Assembly: GCA_946402275.1 (NCBI GenBank)
Contig: CAMIVY010000009.1
Coordinates: forward strand, 39,035 to 103,034
Origin: an uncultured Prevotella sp.
Lineage (GTDB): Bacteria > Bacteroidota > Bacteroidia > Bacteroidales > Bacteroidaceae
Reading direction: 5' to 3'
DNA length: 64,000 nucleotides
Shown here: piece by piece, positions 1 to 8,922 of the stretch
Layout: each line of letters begins with the position of its first letter
Numbering within the stretch: position 1 is the stretch's first letter
Translations under genes and position numbers: made by a program
Notes under the pieces: generated by a model
Seen by the model: the letters and a program-made list of their open reading frames with translations, nothing else
What the model was told of the DNA's origin: nothing
The model's database searches: none

Positions 1-2
1 GC

Positions 3-566
3 ACCTATCAGGCAAACTATGCAAGGCTGTCGGGCGACAAGAAGCTATGGGATGAACGCCGCAAGAATGAGCTGGAGAAAGGATCACTTGACGACATAAG
101 GTCCCTTCGTCGGAAAGAACTTCAGGATCTTTGTAATGCCTTACATGCTGACACAAAAGTTTATCTACTAAAGAATGCCATGGAGGAAGATTTTGACTGG
201 AGTGAATTTATAAATCGATATTTTAATAATGAAAATATTGCACAGCGCGAGGGAGGTTATGATAAGATTAGATACACTTACCTTACTGGTAGCGAGAACA
301 AGGTAATACTTAATCTTGCAAGGCTAGAGCACTTAAGATGGACTGCTTCCCATGAGATGCTTGGATACATCAAAGCTCATGACGGCCTACACACATGCGA
401 TGAACGCACGAGAGAACATAACTGCCTTCGACCTTGGCAGGAACTGGACGATGAAAGTCGTGTAGTAACCAGAACAGAGCATTGGGATTGCGATTATAAA
501 CTATATGATTTCATTGTTGTAGACAACTCGATATTATTGAACAAAGATAAACTATTGGCACAATAG
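3..566 (+). CDS. C-terminal part of a RyR-domain protein (5' end outside window)
   Basis: The frame is open from the first bases of the window, so this is the 3' end of a longer gene and the ATG at 180 is probably internal. The last ~100 residues hold a bacterial RyR-type domain: LARLEHLRWTASHEMLGY followed by REHNCLRPWQELDD. RyR repeats were first seen in ryanodine receptors. In bacteria they often sit in TIR, STAND and ion-channel-linked conflict systems and are thought to sense a small ligand. Two more RyR proteins lie in this window (8923-9906 and 41735-42025). The gene ends 13 bp before the DUF4062 protein, so the two are probably co-transcribed. What lies N-terminal cannot be seen; TrkA-like or effector domains are common in this position. 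Confidence 0.7.
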   Translation, partial: TYQANYARLSGDKKLWDERRKNELEKGSLDDIRSLRRKELQDLCNALHADTKVYLLKNAMEEDFDWSEFINRYFNNENIAQREGGYDKIRYTYLTGSENKVILNLARLEHLRWTASHEMLGYIKAHDGLHTCDERTREHNCLRPWQELDDESRVVTRTEHWDCDYKLYDFIVVDNSILLNKDKLLAQ

Positions 567-579
567 TTGAAAAATTCTA

Positions 580-3500
580 TTGTATATGGATAATTGGAAA
601 TACATAAAGGTATTTGTAAGTAGTACTTTTCTAGATATGGATATTGAGCGTGATGCGCTTAAAAACATTGTTGAACCTCGTCTAAATGAAACTTTAAAGG
701 ATCATTCTTGCAGTATAGAATTTATTGATTTGCGCCATTCGGTAAAAACGAATACTACAATGTCCCTATTAGAAAGAGAAAAACAAATTTTCAATGTGTG
801 TTTAGAGGAGATTGACAATTGCAGACCATATTTCATGGGTATAATCGGACATAGATATGGTTGGATTCCAGCGGAAGATGGTGTGCCTTGTCCAACGATA
901 GATTTACCCAATGACTTTCCAATTAAGATAGAAGAATTAAGTGTTACAATGTTTGAATTTCTTCATGGATTATTCTCTTCCAAAGTGCCAAGAGAAAGGT
1001 CAATTGTTTTTATGAGAAATTTCGAATCCTATATAGACTTAGAAGAACATGAAAGGAAAAGGTACGTTGAATCATCGGGGAAAAAACAAAATTACATAAA
1101 TCTGATTAGAAATTATATTAGCTCAAAGGACTCTTCATATCGGATTGTCGACTATTCAATACCAATAAACTCATATCGTGATTCCGACCTGTTTGCGTGG
1201 ACTGATTTTGTGTATAACAATGTAATAGAGGTAATCAAGAATGAATTTAACGATGTTGACGAATACGACAAGTTTGCGAATGCTCAGGAAAGTTATGTTC
1301 AGAAATATATAGCCAATTTCCAGGGGAGACTTATAGAGCAAAAGGAATGCCTAAAGAAGATAGAAAGTAGAGGATCGTGTATTATTGCAGCAAAAGAGAT
1401 GGGTCTTGGATTAACTTCCTTCTTTTGCAAAATGTACGATAACCTTCGTCAAGTGAACAATCACATTTGTCTTATCTATTGCGATGAGGCAAACCATTCT
1501 TTTTCCAAAGAAGACGTTCTTGTAAATTGGCTTTTATTCCTTGATAAAACAGACTGTGGCGGTAGACGTGAAAAAATTTTATCATCAAAAGAAAATAAAG
1601 ATAAAGTATTGGATTTCTGGAGTAAAATCACTAATTCACTTTCAGAAAAGGGATATGAAATATATGTATTTTGTGAATCATTTTCTTCCAGCACATATTT
1701 TATGTCATATGGCTTATCTGGTTATATCTCTGTGACAACTATATATTATACTGATTATATGTTCCATATGCGTCCTTTGATGTATATGATTGAACCGTAC
1801 GACAAAGAAACGATAAAAAAAATCACCAGAGACCTTCGCCCTCAACTATCAGATGAACTTCTTAAAAGAGAATGCTCTTCTCATGCAAACTGGTTGCAAC
1901 TGTCCATGACTATAATCGGGAAAATGAACAAACAGGATTATATTGCTATAAGGAATAGAGAAGAGAAGGATAATGAAGAAAAAATTATTCAGCACCAAGT
2001 TAAACTGATAAGAGAGTTGCCTGATGGTACCGATGATACTGTTATATTCTGGATAGATCGTCTAAAACATATATTTGGACGAGATGAGATGGATAAATAT
2101 TTATTGCTGATGAGCCTTAACCCTTTAGGATGGAAAGAAAGTATGCTTGCTGAAATTTTGGATATTGAGCCAACTCTCTTGGTTACATTACGACAAATGC
2201 TTGGCAAGACAATTATTGTACAAACTAATGAGGGACTGTGGGCTTTTAAAGATTCTGGAATAGAAGATATTCTGACTCAAAATCTCAAATTGAAGGATTT
2301 TAAGGCTCTTATAGCCAATGCATACAAATACATTAAATCAATTCCCGTTGATCAACCGGCATATAAGCAGCTTATTTTTAAGTTGGCAATGATGAATGGA
2401 GATATTGATTTCTGTTCTGAGTTCATAAAATGTCATATGAAAGGAGATTCCTCCATTTCATCGTGTGCCAGAGAAGCTTATGTATGGTATGCAATCCAGC
2501 ACAAATACGATTTTCTCTCCTTTATTTCAACAATAACATCCCGGTCTTGTCATGCATCTTATCAATTTTTCTATAATCTATTACAGTGGTCTAAAATGCT
2601 TTATAATGAAGATGCTTTGGACGAACATCTTGCGGCTGTAGAACGTATAATTTCGAATCTAAGACTACTATGGCAGAAGCATGAAATCGATCTTAGAACA
2701 TATTCCGTAACATGTGATGCGTTGGCATGTAGAGGAGATTATTATCGAAAAAAGAGGGATTATAAGAATTTGTTTGATTGTATTGATTATGGTTTGTCAT
2801 TCTGTAAAGACTATTATCAAGAAGATCCCCTTTTCCTTACAGGATATCTTTATTGGGTAATGATAAAGAAAGATTTTATTCAAAATAGAGATGACCAATA
2901 TTTTTGGTTGGAAAAGATGTTTTTAAAACTAGAAAGAAACAACCAATTTAATTATTCTTCCAATTCTGATATTACTGTGTATGCTCTTATTATGCGTGAC
3001 ATGGTAGAATCAATGGTTGAAACTGGTCATACAGATGGAGCAGAGCAGTTGTGTTTTAAATCACTTGACTTGCTTGTAGACTTTTTAAAAAAGCAAGAGA
3101 ATAAATTAGCTGAGACGGTTCTCGTCCCTGCTGACACCAAACGAAATCTTGTGGTCACGATTTTGTCTCTTATTAAGTTGCATTATCATTATGATTTCAT
3201 GTCGGGAGATACATTTTATCCCAGATGTAGGGAAATTTTGGAGATATGCAAAGATTGCCGCAATCTGAAAGGCAAGGATTTCGCTTACGAATTCTATCAT
3301 AAAGCTGTCGCCGCCTTTATTTTTATTCAAGATGAGGATGAAGGATATATATGTAAGAATCTTTTGGCGTTTGCAAATGACATTCTTCGAAACTATGATG
3401 AATCAAATGATTCATGGAAAGCAGACTTTTTATTCCTAGAAAGGAACAAAAAAGATGTGGAGCCGATGTTTGAAGCTTGGTTATACACTAATTCGTTAGC

Positions 3501-4032
3501 AATGTATTTGCTTTCTGCTTTGCCAAATGGAGAAATTGATTTCAAGGATAATGATGGATTTGGCATAATGGGATCATTAATGAAGAGTGATGAAAGATTC
3601 TTATTTGAGAACCATCTTAAACTCCTTCTTCCTTACATTGGAGCAAAATCATTTGAAGAGAACGGATTACCACCAAGAAAAATTTGGGATTCAATGCTTA
3701 TCTTGTATGTTTCTATGTTGTATGATGAGTCTGCCAAAGAGACCATAGACCTCCAATATATGGTAGAATTATACAATAGTTGTTTAGATTTAAACAAGGC
3801 TATTATAGAAACTGAAGCAACTGTTCCGATGGTTTGTCTTATGTCTGATCTTGATAATATAAGAGAATTTATTAATGAAAACATAACGGATGACATTAGG
3901 AGCAATATTGATTTCCAAGCAAGGTATAATGATTTTAGTGATTGTTATGGTATGGAAGGTAATATCTACACCTCTGAAAACGGGATGTGGGCTAATGGTG
4001 ACCCTGAACTTAATGACATAGATGAAAATTAA
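580..4032 (+). CDS. DUF4062-STAND-like large protein with degraded Walker A
   Basis: This is an 1150-residue protein. Residues ~8-95 are a DUF4062 domain (KVFVSSTFLDMDIERDAL, then FMGIIGHRYGWIP), a TIR-related fold usually found at the N-terminus of NACHT/STAND ATPases. A STAND-like region follows, but the P-loop position (~270-280) reads AKEMGLGLTSFF: the glycines remain while the Walker lysine is leucine. The Walker B region near residue 360 also lacks a clear acidic pair. The C-terminal ~600 residues look alpha-helical and TPR-like. It is distantly related to the DUF4062-STAND at 25627, which keeps an intact P-loop. An ATG two codons downstream (586) is an alternative start. Its stop overlaps the ATG of the TerB-like gene by one base. 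It may be an ATP-independent sensor or scaffold; the function is unknown. Confidence 0.75.
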   Translation: MYMDNWKYIKVFVSSTFLDMDIERDALKNIVEPRLNETLKDHSCSIEFIDLRHSVKTNTTMSLLEREKQIFNVCLEEIDNCRPYFMGIIGHRYGWIPAEDGVPCPTIDLPNDFPIKIEELSVTMFEFLHGLFSSKVPRERSIVFMRNFESYIDLEEHERKRYVESSGKKQNYINLIRNYISSKDSSYRIVDYSIPINSYRDSDLFAWTDFVYNNVIEVIKNEFNDVDEYDKFANAQESYVQKYIANFQGRLIEQKECLKKIESRGSCIIAAKEMGLGLTSFFCKMYDNLRQVNNHICLIYCDEANHSFSKEDVLVNWLLFLDKTDCGGRREKILSSKENKDKVLDFWSKITNSLSEKGYEIYVFCESFSSSTYFMSYGLSGYISVTTIYYTDYMFHMRPLMYMIEPYDKETIKKITRDLRPQLSDELLKRECSSHANWLQLSMTIIGKMNKQDYIAIRNREEKDNEEKIIQHQVKLIRELPDGTDDTVIFWIDRLKHIFGRDEMDKYLLLMSLNPLGWKESMLAEILDIEPTLLVTLRQMLGKTIIVQTNEGLWAFKDSGIEDILTQNLKLKDFKALIANAYKYIKSIPVDQPAYKQLIFKLAMMNGDIDFCSEFIKCHMKGDSSISSCAREAYVWYAIQHKYDFLSFISTITSRSCHASYQFFYNLLQWSKMLYNEDALDEHLAAVERIISNLRLLWQKHEIDLRTYSVTCDALACRGDYYRKKRDYKNLFDCIDYGLSFCKDYYQEDPLFLTGYLYWVMIKKDFIQNRDDQYFWLEKMFLKLERNNQFNYSSNSDITVYALIMRDMVESMVETGHTDGAEQLCFKSLDLLVDFLKKQENKLAETVLVPADTKRNLVVTILSLIKLHYHYDFMSGDTFYPRCREILEICKDCRNLKGKDFAYEFYHKAVAAFIFIQDEDEGYICKNLLAFANDILRNYDESNDSWKADFLFLERNKKDVEPMFEAWLYTNSLAMYLLSALPNGEIDFKDNDGFGIMGSLMKSDERFLFENHLKLLLPYIGAKSFEENGLPPRKIWDSMLILYVSMLYDESAKETIDLQYMVELYNSCLDLNKAIIETEATVPMVCLMSDLDNIREFINENITDDIRSNIDFQARYNDFSDCYGMEGNIYTSENGMWANGDPELNDIDEN

Positions 4033-4721
4033 TGAGTATAATTACAAGATTCTTAGCAGTAGTTACAGAGCCGCAATTTAAACTGGCTCGCGATTTAACG
4101 GCTATGGCCATCGCTGACGGGCAGGTGACACCGGATGAGATGGAAGCCATGAGGACGATTTGCCATCTGGAGGGTGTTGACGAGACGAAACTGATAGAGG
4201 CCTTGCAAGGCGGGTATGACCATGTGAACGAGGAGATGCCTAAGACGCACGAGGGGCGGGAGGCTTACCTGAGGGATATTATAAAACTGATAGGGGCAGA
4301 CGGATATGCTGCTCCGCAGGAGGTCTATCTGTTTCAGATTATTGCGGGCAGGATGGGGGTGAACCAGATGAATGTGCTAAGTATTGTGCTTCTGACGACC
4401 ACGCATAAGTATTTCCAAGGTGCTGCCGGAACGAAGACGTTTGCATCGTTCATCAAGAACTTCATCGACCCCAAGGGGAAAACGGAAAAGGCAAATCGCG
4501 AGAACCTCCGCGTGCTTTATGACACGGTAGCCCAGAATACGGAAATCAGTCAAGATGTGGCATTGGATCAAGAAATACTACAGCAGAATCTGGCGCGTGC
4601 CACAGAAGCATTCTTAGAGAACTCCATCCTGATGAAGGAATTTGAAGACATCGGTGTGGATTTCCCTGCCATGTTGGAACAGGAAGAACTTTTCGCCCTG
4701 AAGCGGTATGCTGCCTCCTGA
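4032..4721 (+). CDS. TerB-like domain protein
   Basis: This is a 229-residue protein. Residues ~15-120 match the TerB/TerB-like helical fold: LARDLTAMAIADGQVTPDEM, with a second AD-type helix at IKLIGADGYAAPQEVYLF. TerB-like domains occur in tellurite-resistance and phage-conflict gene sets and may bind metal through acidic residues. The start overlaps the stop of the DUF4062 gene (TAATG), which indicates translational coupling. The stop directly abuts the stop of the convergent gene on the other strand with no room for a terminator. Base composition is visibly more GC-rich than in the gene before it. The C-terminal ~100 residues are helical and unassigned. Confidence 0.65.
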   Translation: MSIITRFLAVVTEPQFKLARDLTAMAIADGQVTPDEMEAMRTICHLEGVDETKLIEALQGGYDHVNEEMPKTHEGREAYLRDIIKLIGADGYAAPQEVYLFQIIAGRMGVNQMNVLSIVLLTTTHKYFQGAAGTKTFASFIKNFIDPKGKTEKANRENLRVLYDTVAQNTEISQDVALDQEILQQNLARATEAFLENSILMKEFEDIGVDFPAMLEQEELFALKRYAAS

Positions 4722-5789
4722 CTACAGATTAAGCGGAGGCAACATTTCAGGGGAGAAGGTTGGTAGGTCGTGACTGATTCCGTGTTTCGTGAGACTTTCT
4801 GCAAATGTGTTGAGGCGCTCGGCAAGTGGTGCGAGGTTGCCATTCCGATATGCCCTTAACAACCGCAATGCATTTATCTCCAAAGCATCAAGATCAATGT
4901 TCAGTTCGACAAAGGAGATAAGGAACAACTGCAGGTCTTGGTCCTTAATATGTTCACAAATATCGAGTAATGTTTTGTCGTCGCGTAGATTGTTGAGATA
5001 TTTTTCACAGATAGCAGGGTCGGTGTCTCTGACGGAGAGCAGGCATCTGAGACCTTGGCGGCGCAGTAGTGCTAAATCCTTGGTTTTGACGTAGGGGTAA
5101 AATTTCAGTGTCTTTAAGGTGAAGATTTCCTTTCTGTCCACATGATAGCGGCGGCAGATGATGTCGTAGGTGTCGGTGTAGTTCACAAGACATTGAGCCA
5201 GTTCGCTCTCATCTCTCTCCAAGATGTCGGCATCAAAATCGTCCCAGTCAATATTAATCGTCCTAAATGGTGCAAACAACTGGCTTAAAAGTTTCTCCTG
5301 TTGCTCGATATAGATTTCCGATGTGTTGTCGGTTGTGCATGTAGCCAGAAGGATGTCGGCATCTATGGTGTCGCGGTCGTTCAAGATATCATTGATAGCC
5401 TTGACTCGGTTGTATTCAGAATAGACCCAGGGCAAATATTCACTGATTTTCGAAAGGTTGCCATAGTTCTTTGCCTTTCTTTCCACTTCTGCTCTGCCCC
5501 AGACTTTGGCAGCTGTCTCTTTAGAGAAAGAACTCGTATCGCCGATGATGCTTTCCATTTCTGTCGCAAAATCCCTCTTCCCTGACTCATATTGCAGGTG
5601 GAGATATTCCTCGGCTTCCCTACACCCCATATCGATGGCTTTCTGAATGAAATAATGGGCGAGTATGGCATTGCTTGCAATCCCGATACCCTCGGCATAC
5701 ATGATGCCGAGATGGAGGAAATCCATGGGGTTATGTGTTCCACAGACAGCCCTTTGTGCAACGGGGAATGGTGGTAATTTCATGTTCAT
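4722..5789 (-). CDS. Protein with N-terminal Sel1-like repeats, function unknown
   Basis: This is a 355-residue protein. Residues ~20-65 look like one or two Sel1-type helical repeats (DFLHLGIMYAEGIGIASNA, then AIDMGCREAEEYLHLQYESG). These repeats usually mediate protein-protein contacts. The rest (~70-355) is predicted helical and is not recognised. It is the last gene of the minus-strand cluster, 12 bp behind the AAA+ ATPase, so it is probably an adaptor or partner of that ATPase. No signal peptide or membrane segment is seen. An in-frame ATG two codons later is an alternative start. Confidence 0.55.
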   Translation of the reverse strand: MNMKLPPFPVAQRAVCGTHNPMDFLHLGIMYAEGIGIASNAILAHYFIQKAIDMGCREAEEYLHLQYESGKRDFATEMESIIGDTSSFSKETAAKVWGRAEVERKAKNYGNLSKISEYLPWVYSEYNRVKAINDILNDRDTIDADILLATCTTDNTSEIYIEQQEKLLSQLFAPFRTINIDWDDFDADILERDESELAQCLVNYTDTYDIICRRYHVDRKEIFTLKTLKFYPYVKTKDLALLRRQGLRCLLSVRDTDPAICEKYLNNLRDDKTLLDICEHIKDQDLQLFLISFVELNIDLDALEINALRLLRAYRNGNLAPLAERLNTFAESLTKHGISHDLPTFSPEMLPPLNL

Positions 5790-5801
5790 GGCAGGAAGGG
5801 G

Positions 5802-8021
5802 TTAGGCATTGAAGCCCACCTGTCGGCGAGGCTTCAATTCTATCGTGCGTGGGTTGAACTTCTGATATCCCTCCTCCACATCGGATGGGAGGATGTGCTG
5901 GTAGTTCTTGAGGGTGTCCTGCGTGACACGATTTGCCATTGCCGGAATGATGCCGTTGCGGATAAACTGCTCCACCCAACGGGCATTGCCGAAATTCTTG
6001 GTTCGCTGTGAGAGGGTATCGCCTATCTTCTGACGGAGAACGGCCTGTGCTTCATTACTGAGGATATAGTCATCTTTTGAAAATAGGTGCAGGGCAATTT
6101 CCATTAGTTGGTCGGCATCGTAGTCGCTGAAACGATACTTGTAAGGGAAGCGCCCCATTAGGCCAGGATTCGAGTTGAGCATGGCATCCATCTCCTTCTC
6201 GTAACCTGCGAAGATAATGACCATGTCTGGGTTAGGCTGTGAGAGGACAGTCAGCAGACTGTCAATAACCTTGGCTCCATAGTCTTTTCGGTCGGCAGTG
6301 CCTTCATAGAGGTTGTATGCCTCATCGATAAAGAGCACGTTTCCTCTTGCTTCTTCCAAAATAGCCTTCATGTTCTCCTCGGTTTCGCCAATATAACGGC
6401 CAACGAGTCTTGTGCGGTCTGCACATATCACATCGCCTTTTGAAAGCAAGCCAATGGAGTGGTAAATCTTGCCAAGCATTCGTGCAACAGTGGTCTTGCC
6501 TGTACCAGGGTTGCCGGTGAAGATGGCGTGTTGCGCTGCGGTATTCGATGTACGAAGTCCTGCTTTCTTGCGCTCTATGAAGAAACGGCTCTGGTTGGCC
6601 ATCGTTGTGATGCTCTTTTTCACATCATCCAGTCCCACCATCTCATTGAGTTCTTTGATGCTGTCCTCAAACTCAGATGTTGAGTTAGGCAGTCGGCCAA
6701 GCGGAATGTCTTCTATCTCTAGTTGTGGCAGGGAAGCCTTCTCAGACATCACATCTGCAATTGCGCGTTGACGATAGCGAGGAGCTATCTCTTCTGTAAT
6801 GAAGCGACGGATACTATTGAGTGACCATGTAGAGAAACACCCTTTTTCGTGATGTGTGAGGATAGCTTTTGAAAGGGCATCCATTACTGACTCTGAGGGA
6901 TCAAGGTGTTCATTATCCAATTCCTTGATGAATGCCTGAATAAGTTCAAAGCCGCTATATGGTAGTTGGCTCAGTACGTTTCCACTCACAAACAGATCTT
7001 TCAGTGAAGGATATACGTCCAGAACACTCTCGATTTCCTGTTTGCCCCCGCATAGCCAAAGCTTGTATTTCTCCTTGTCCTCACAGATTTTCTCTACAAT
7101 CTGTCGAGCGACAACTTTTCCTCCTGTATTGAGTAAGGCTCCTGGATTGGTTAGGCAAAAGACCTGATTGGTGGTATTGTTCAGCTTCTCGTTCAGTGGC
7201 TCAAAGGGATTTTGCAGGGCTGCGTTATAAAGTGTATTGCAGTCAACATGAATATAGTAGTATCCTGGCACAGCGAGTTTCTGGAAAGACTGAAGGATTT
7301 CTGCGTTCCAGTCTCTGTTTGTGGTGTAAATCAGTAGATTTCTACTGACCTTTAATTCTCTGCCACTCAGTCCTTTTCGAAACTCATTGTATATTTTCAA
7401 CTGCCTGCATTCCAAAGCGTATTTTCTTAACTCTGAGGTGCCAGGAGTCGTAGAGAGGATGTCCCAACTTGATTCTGTGTTCTCTATACTGGTGGTAAGG
7501 ATGTCTTCGAGACTACAGATGGGACACATCGTTAATGGTTGCTGCATAACGTTCAAAGACTTATCTACCTCAAAGTCAATACGTGCAAGGGCACCATTAT
7601 TCTTATCACGGATTAAAAGGAAGTATCTCCCTGGCAACCAAATACGGAAAGAAAGCATGACGATACTCACATTGATGCTGTTCTCGCGATTGAACTTATA
7701 TGTTACATCGCTGTTGCACATCGGGGAATAATCGTCTGAGTAGACAAAGCAAGCGAAACGTCCCTCTTTAATCATCGAGCCTTTCCTTGCTTGGATGCTC
7801 ACAATAATGCAACCGTCTGTGTAGTCTGCTTCGTCGCTTGTTGATAGCGACAGCTCAATTTTTCTAATATCCTTCAAAGCGGAAGTACCAATTGTTTTTC
7901 CTACGATTGTTTCAGCGGATTTGAAATCAGAAGCATCCTTTTGTGGATGAGGGGTCTCCATCAGTTCTTGAAGTCTTTTTGTGAAGTCTTCGTCAGTGTA
8001 ATTTTGCATATTGCTGTTCAT
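5802..8021 (-). CDS. CbxX/CfxQ-type AAA+ ATPase with a large unassigned N-terminal half
   Basis: The C-terminal ~300 residues form a CbxX/CfxQ-family AAA+ module: LNEMVGLDDVKKSI, Walker A GNPGTGKTTVAR near residue 500, a pore-loop-like GRYIGETE, Walker B VLFIDEAYNL, and an arginine-finger region GLMGRFPYKY. Members of this family remodel or activate protein complexes; Rubisco activase CbbX is the best known. The N-terminal ~450 residues, with a probable beta-rich start, are unassigned. The open frame extends upstream to 8075, but that extension runs through a hairpin terminator (8038-8070). The ATG at 8021 (protein begins MNSNMQNYTDEDF) is therefore chosen, giving about 739 residues. Within a TIR/RyR cluster it may control assembly or activation of the effectors; this is inference. 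Confidence 0.75.
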   Translation of the reverse strand: MNSNMQNYTDEDFTKRLQELMETPHPQKDASDFKSAETIVGKTIGTSALKDIRKIELSLSTSDEADYTDGCIIVSIQARKGSMIKEGRFACFVYSDDYSPMCNSDVTYKFNRENSINVSIVMLSFRIWLPGRYFLLIRDKNNGALARIDFEVDKSLNVMQQPLTMCPICSLEDILTTSIENTESSWDILSTTPGTSELRKYALECRQLKIYNEFRKGLSGRELKVSRNLLIYTTNRDWNAEILQSFQKLAVPGYYYIHVDCNTLYNAALQNPFEPLNEKLNNTTNQVFCLTNPGALLNTGGKVVARQIVEKICEDKEKYKLWLCGGKQEIESVLDVYPSLKDLFVSGNVLSQLPYSGFELIQAFIKELDNEHLDPSESVMDALSKAILTHHEKGCFSTWSLNSIRRFITEEIAPRYRQRAIADVMSEKASLPQLEIEDIPLGRLPNSTSEFEDSIKELNEMVGLDDVKKSITTMANQSRFFIERKKAGLRTSNTAAQHAIFTGNPGTGKTTVARMLGKIYHSIGLLSKGDVICADRTRLVGRYIGETEENMKAILEEARGNVLFIDEAYNLYEGTADRKDYGAKVIDSLLTVLSQPNPDMVIIFAGYEKEMDAMLNSNPGLMGRFPYKYRFSDYDADQLMEIALHLFSKDDYILSNEAQAVLRQKIGDTLSQRTKNFGNARWVEQFIRNGIIPAMANRVTQDTLKNYQHILPSDVEEGYQKFNPRTIELKPRRQVGFNA

Positions 8022-8037
8022 AATTCCGAAATGAATA

Positions 8038-8070
8038 CCAAAAGAAAGAGCCACCTGAGTAGCTCTTTCT
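8038..8070 (-). terminator. Hairpin terminator downstream of the TIR-TIR gene
   Basis: On the minus strand a 9-bp stem AGAAAGAGC/GCTCTTTCT encloses a 10-nt loop and is followed by TTTGG. It lies ~30 bp after the stop of the TIR-TIR gene and before the chosen start of the AAA+ gene. A near-copy with the same 10-nt loop length lies at 42045-42074. Confidence 0.6.
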
Positions 8071-8100
8071 ATCATGCCAATTCAAAAAAACAATTCTTAA

Positions 8101-8916
8101 TTACTGGAAATATTTTATGTCAATCTCTAATAGTTTATTTCCAATTTCTTCGCAAGCCTCTTTAATCGTCTTTTTACATATGTCAATACCATGATAACCG
8201 CCTAATAGTAACTTTATGTCAGGTCTACTCCGAAACAAAGAGCTTAAATCTAAGTTATTGGAAGCCCAAATAGGTATAATTCTATTCCTCGTTGGCTCTC
8301 CAATGTGCGAGTTAATATAAGAAAGACGTAAGGCTATTGATATTTCATGATAAAGATAAGAGCTTTCTTTTAGGTTTTCGTCAAGAAAGACAAGAACATA
8401 TCCATCTGAAGAAGCTTCGTTTAAAGATTTTATTATTCGGGCGTCATATTTGTCACCATACGTTATTTGCTCTATATCAATAAAAGTTCTAAAATCTAAT
8501 TTTTTTAATTCATTATTAGCTGCAACGGCTAATTTATACAAGTTATTTGGATAAGCCAAGAACACAGTAGAGCGTTTCTTGAAGTTTCTTATTGCACCCT
8601 CGATTTTTTCATTTGACCAATCTAAATTTACGATTTCGTATGGTCTGTTTGTTTCTTTTATATGTTTTATCTCAAATTTTACCCAATCTGACTTAACCGC
8701 GTTTTCACTCTCACAAAGGATAAATCTCTGACGACTATCTATCTCTTCTTTTATTAAGATTTCGGTTAGTTCTTTATATTCTTTCTTTTCAAGACATTTT
8801 AAGAAAAACATAAGGGGACGAAAACCTTCTTTTTCAAGAAGGTCTCTTATTATTCTTACTTTTTCGTAATCACGATGAGAGTGAGATAAAAACACGTATA
8901 TTTTATTATCTTCCAT
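8101..8916 (-). CDS. Tandem TIR-TIR domain protein
   Basis: The 271-residue protein contains two TIR-like units and little else. Unit 1 (~5-110) has IYVFLSHSHRDYEKVRII at its first strand and SDWVKFEIKHI, whose glutamate fits the position of the NADase catalytic Glu. Unit 2 (~115-245) begins TVFLAYPNNLYKLAVAAN and contains SSYLYHEISIAL, again with a glutamate. Bacterial TIR domains cleave NAD+ or make cyclic ADP-ribose-type signals, and dimerisation usually builds the active site. A covalent pair could form that dimer intramolecularly (inference). The gene starts six bases after the protease-RyR gene and is followed by a hairpin terminator. It is visibly AT-richer than the AAA+ gene. No membrane segment is seen. 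Confidence 0.75.
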   Translation of the reverse strand: MEDNKIYVFLSHSHRDYEKVRIIRDLLEKEGFRPLMFFLKCLEKKEYKELTEILIKEEIDSRQRFILCESENAVKSDWVKFEIKHIKETNRPYEIVNLDWSNEKIEGAIRNFKKRSTVFLAYPNNLYKLAVAANNELKKLDFRTFIDIEQITYGDKYDARIIKSLNEASSDGYVLVFLDENLKESSYLYHEISIALRLSYINSHIGEPTRNRIIPIWASNNLDLSSLFRSRPDIKLLLGGYHGIDICKKTIKEACEEIGNKLLEIDIKYFQ

Positions 8917-8922
8917 CTAAGC

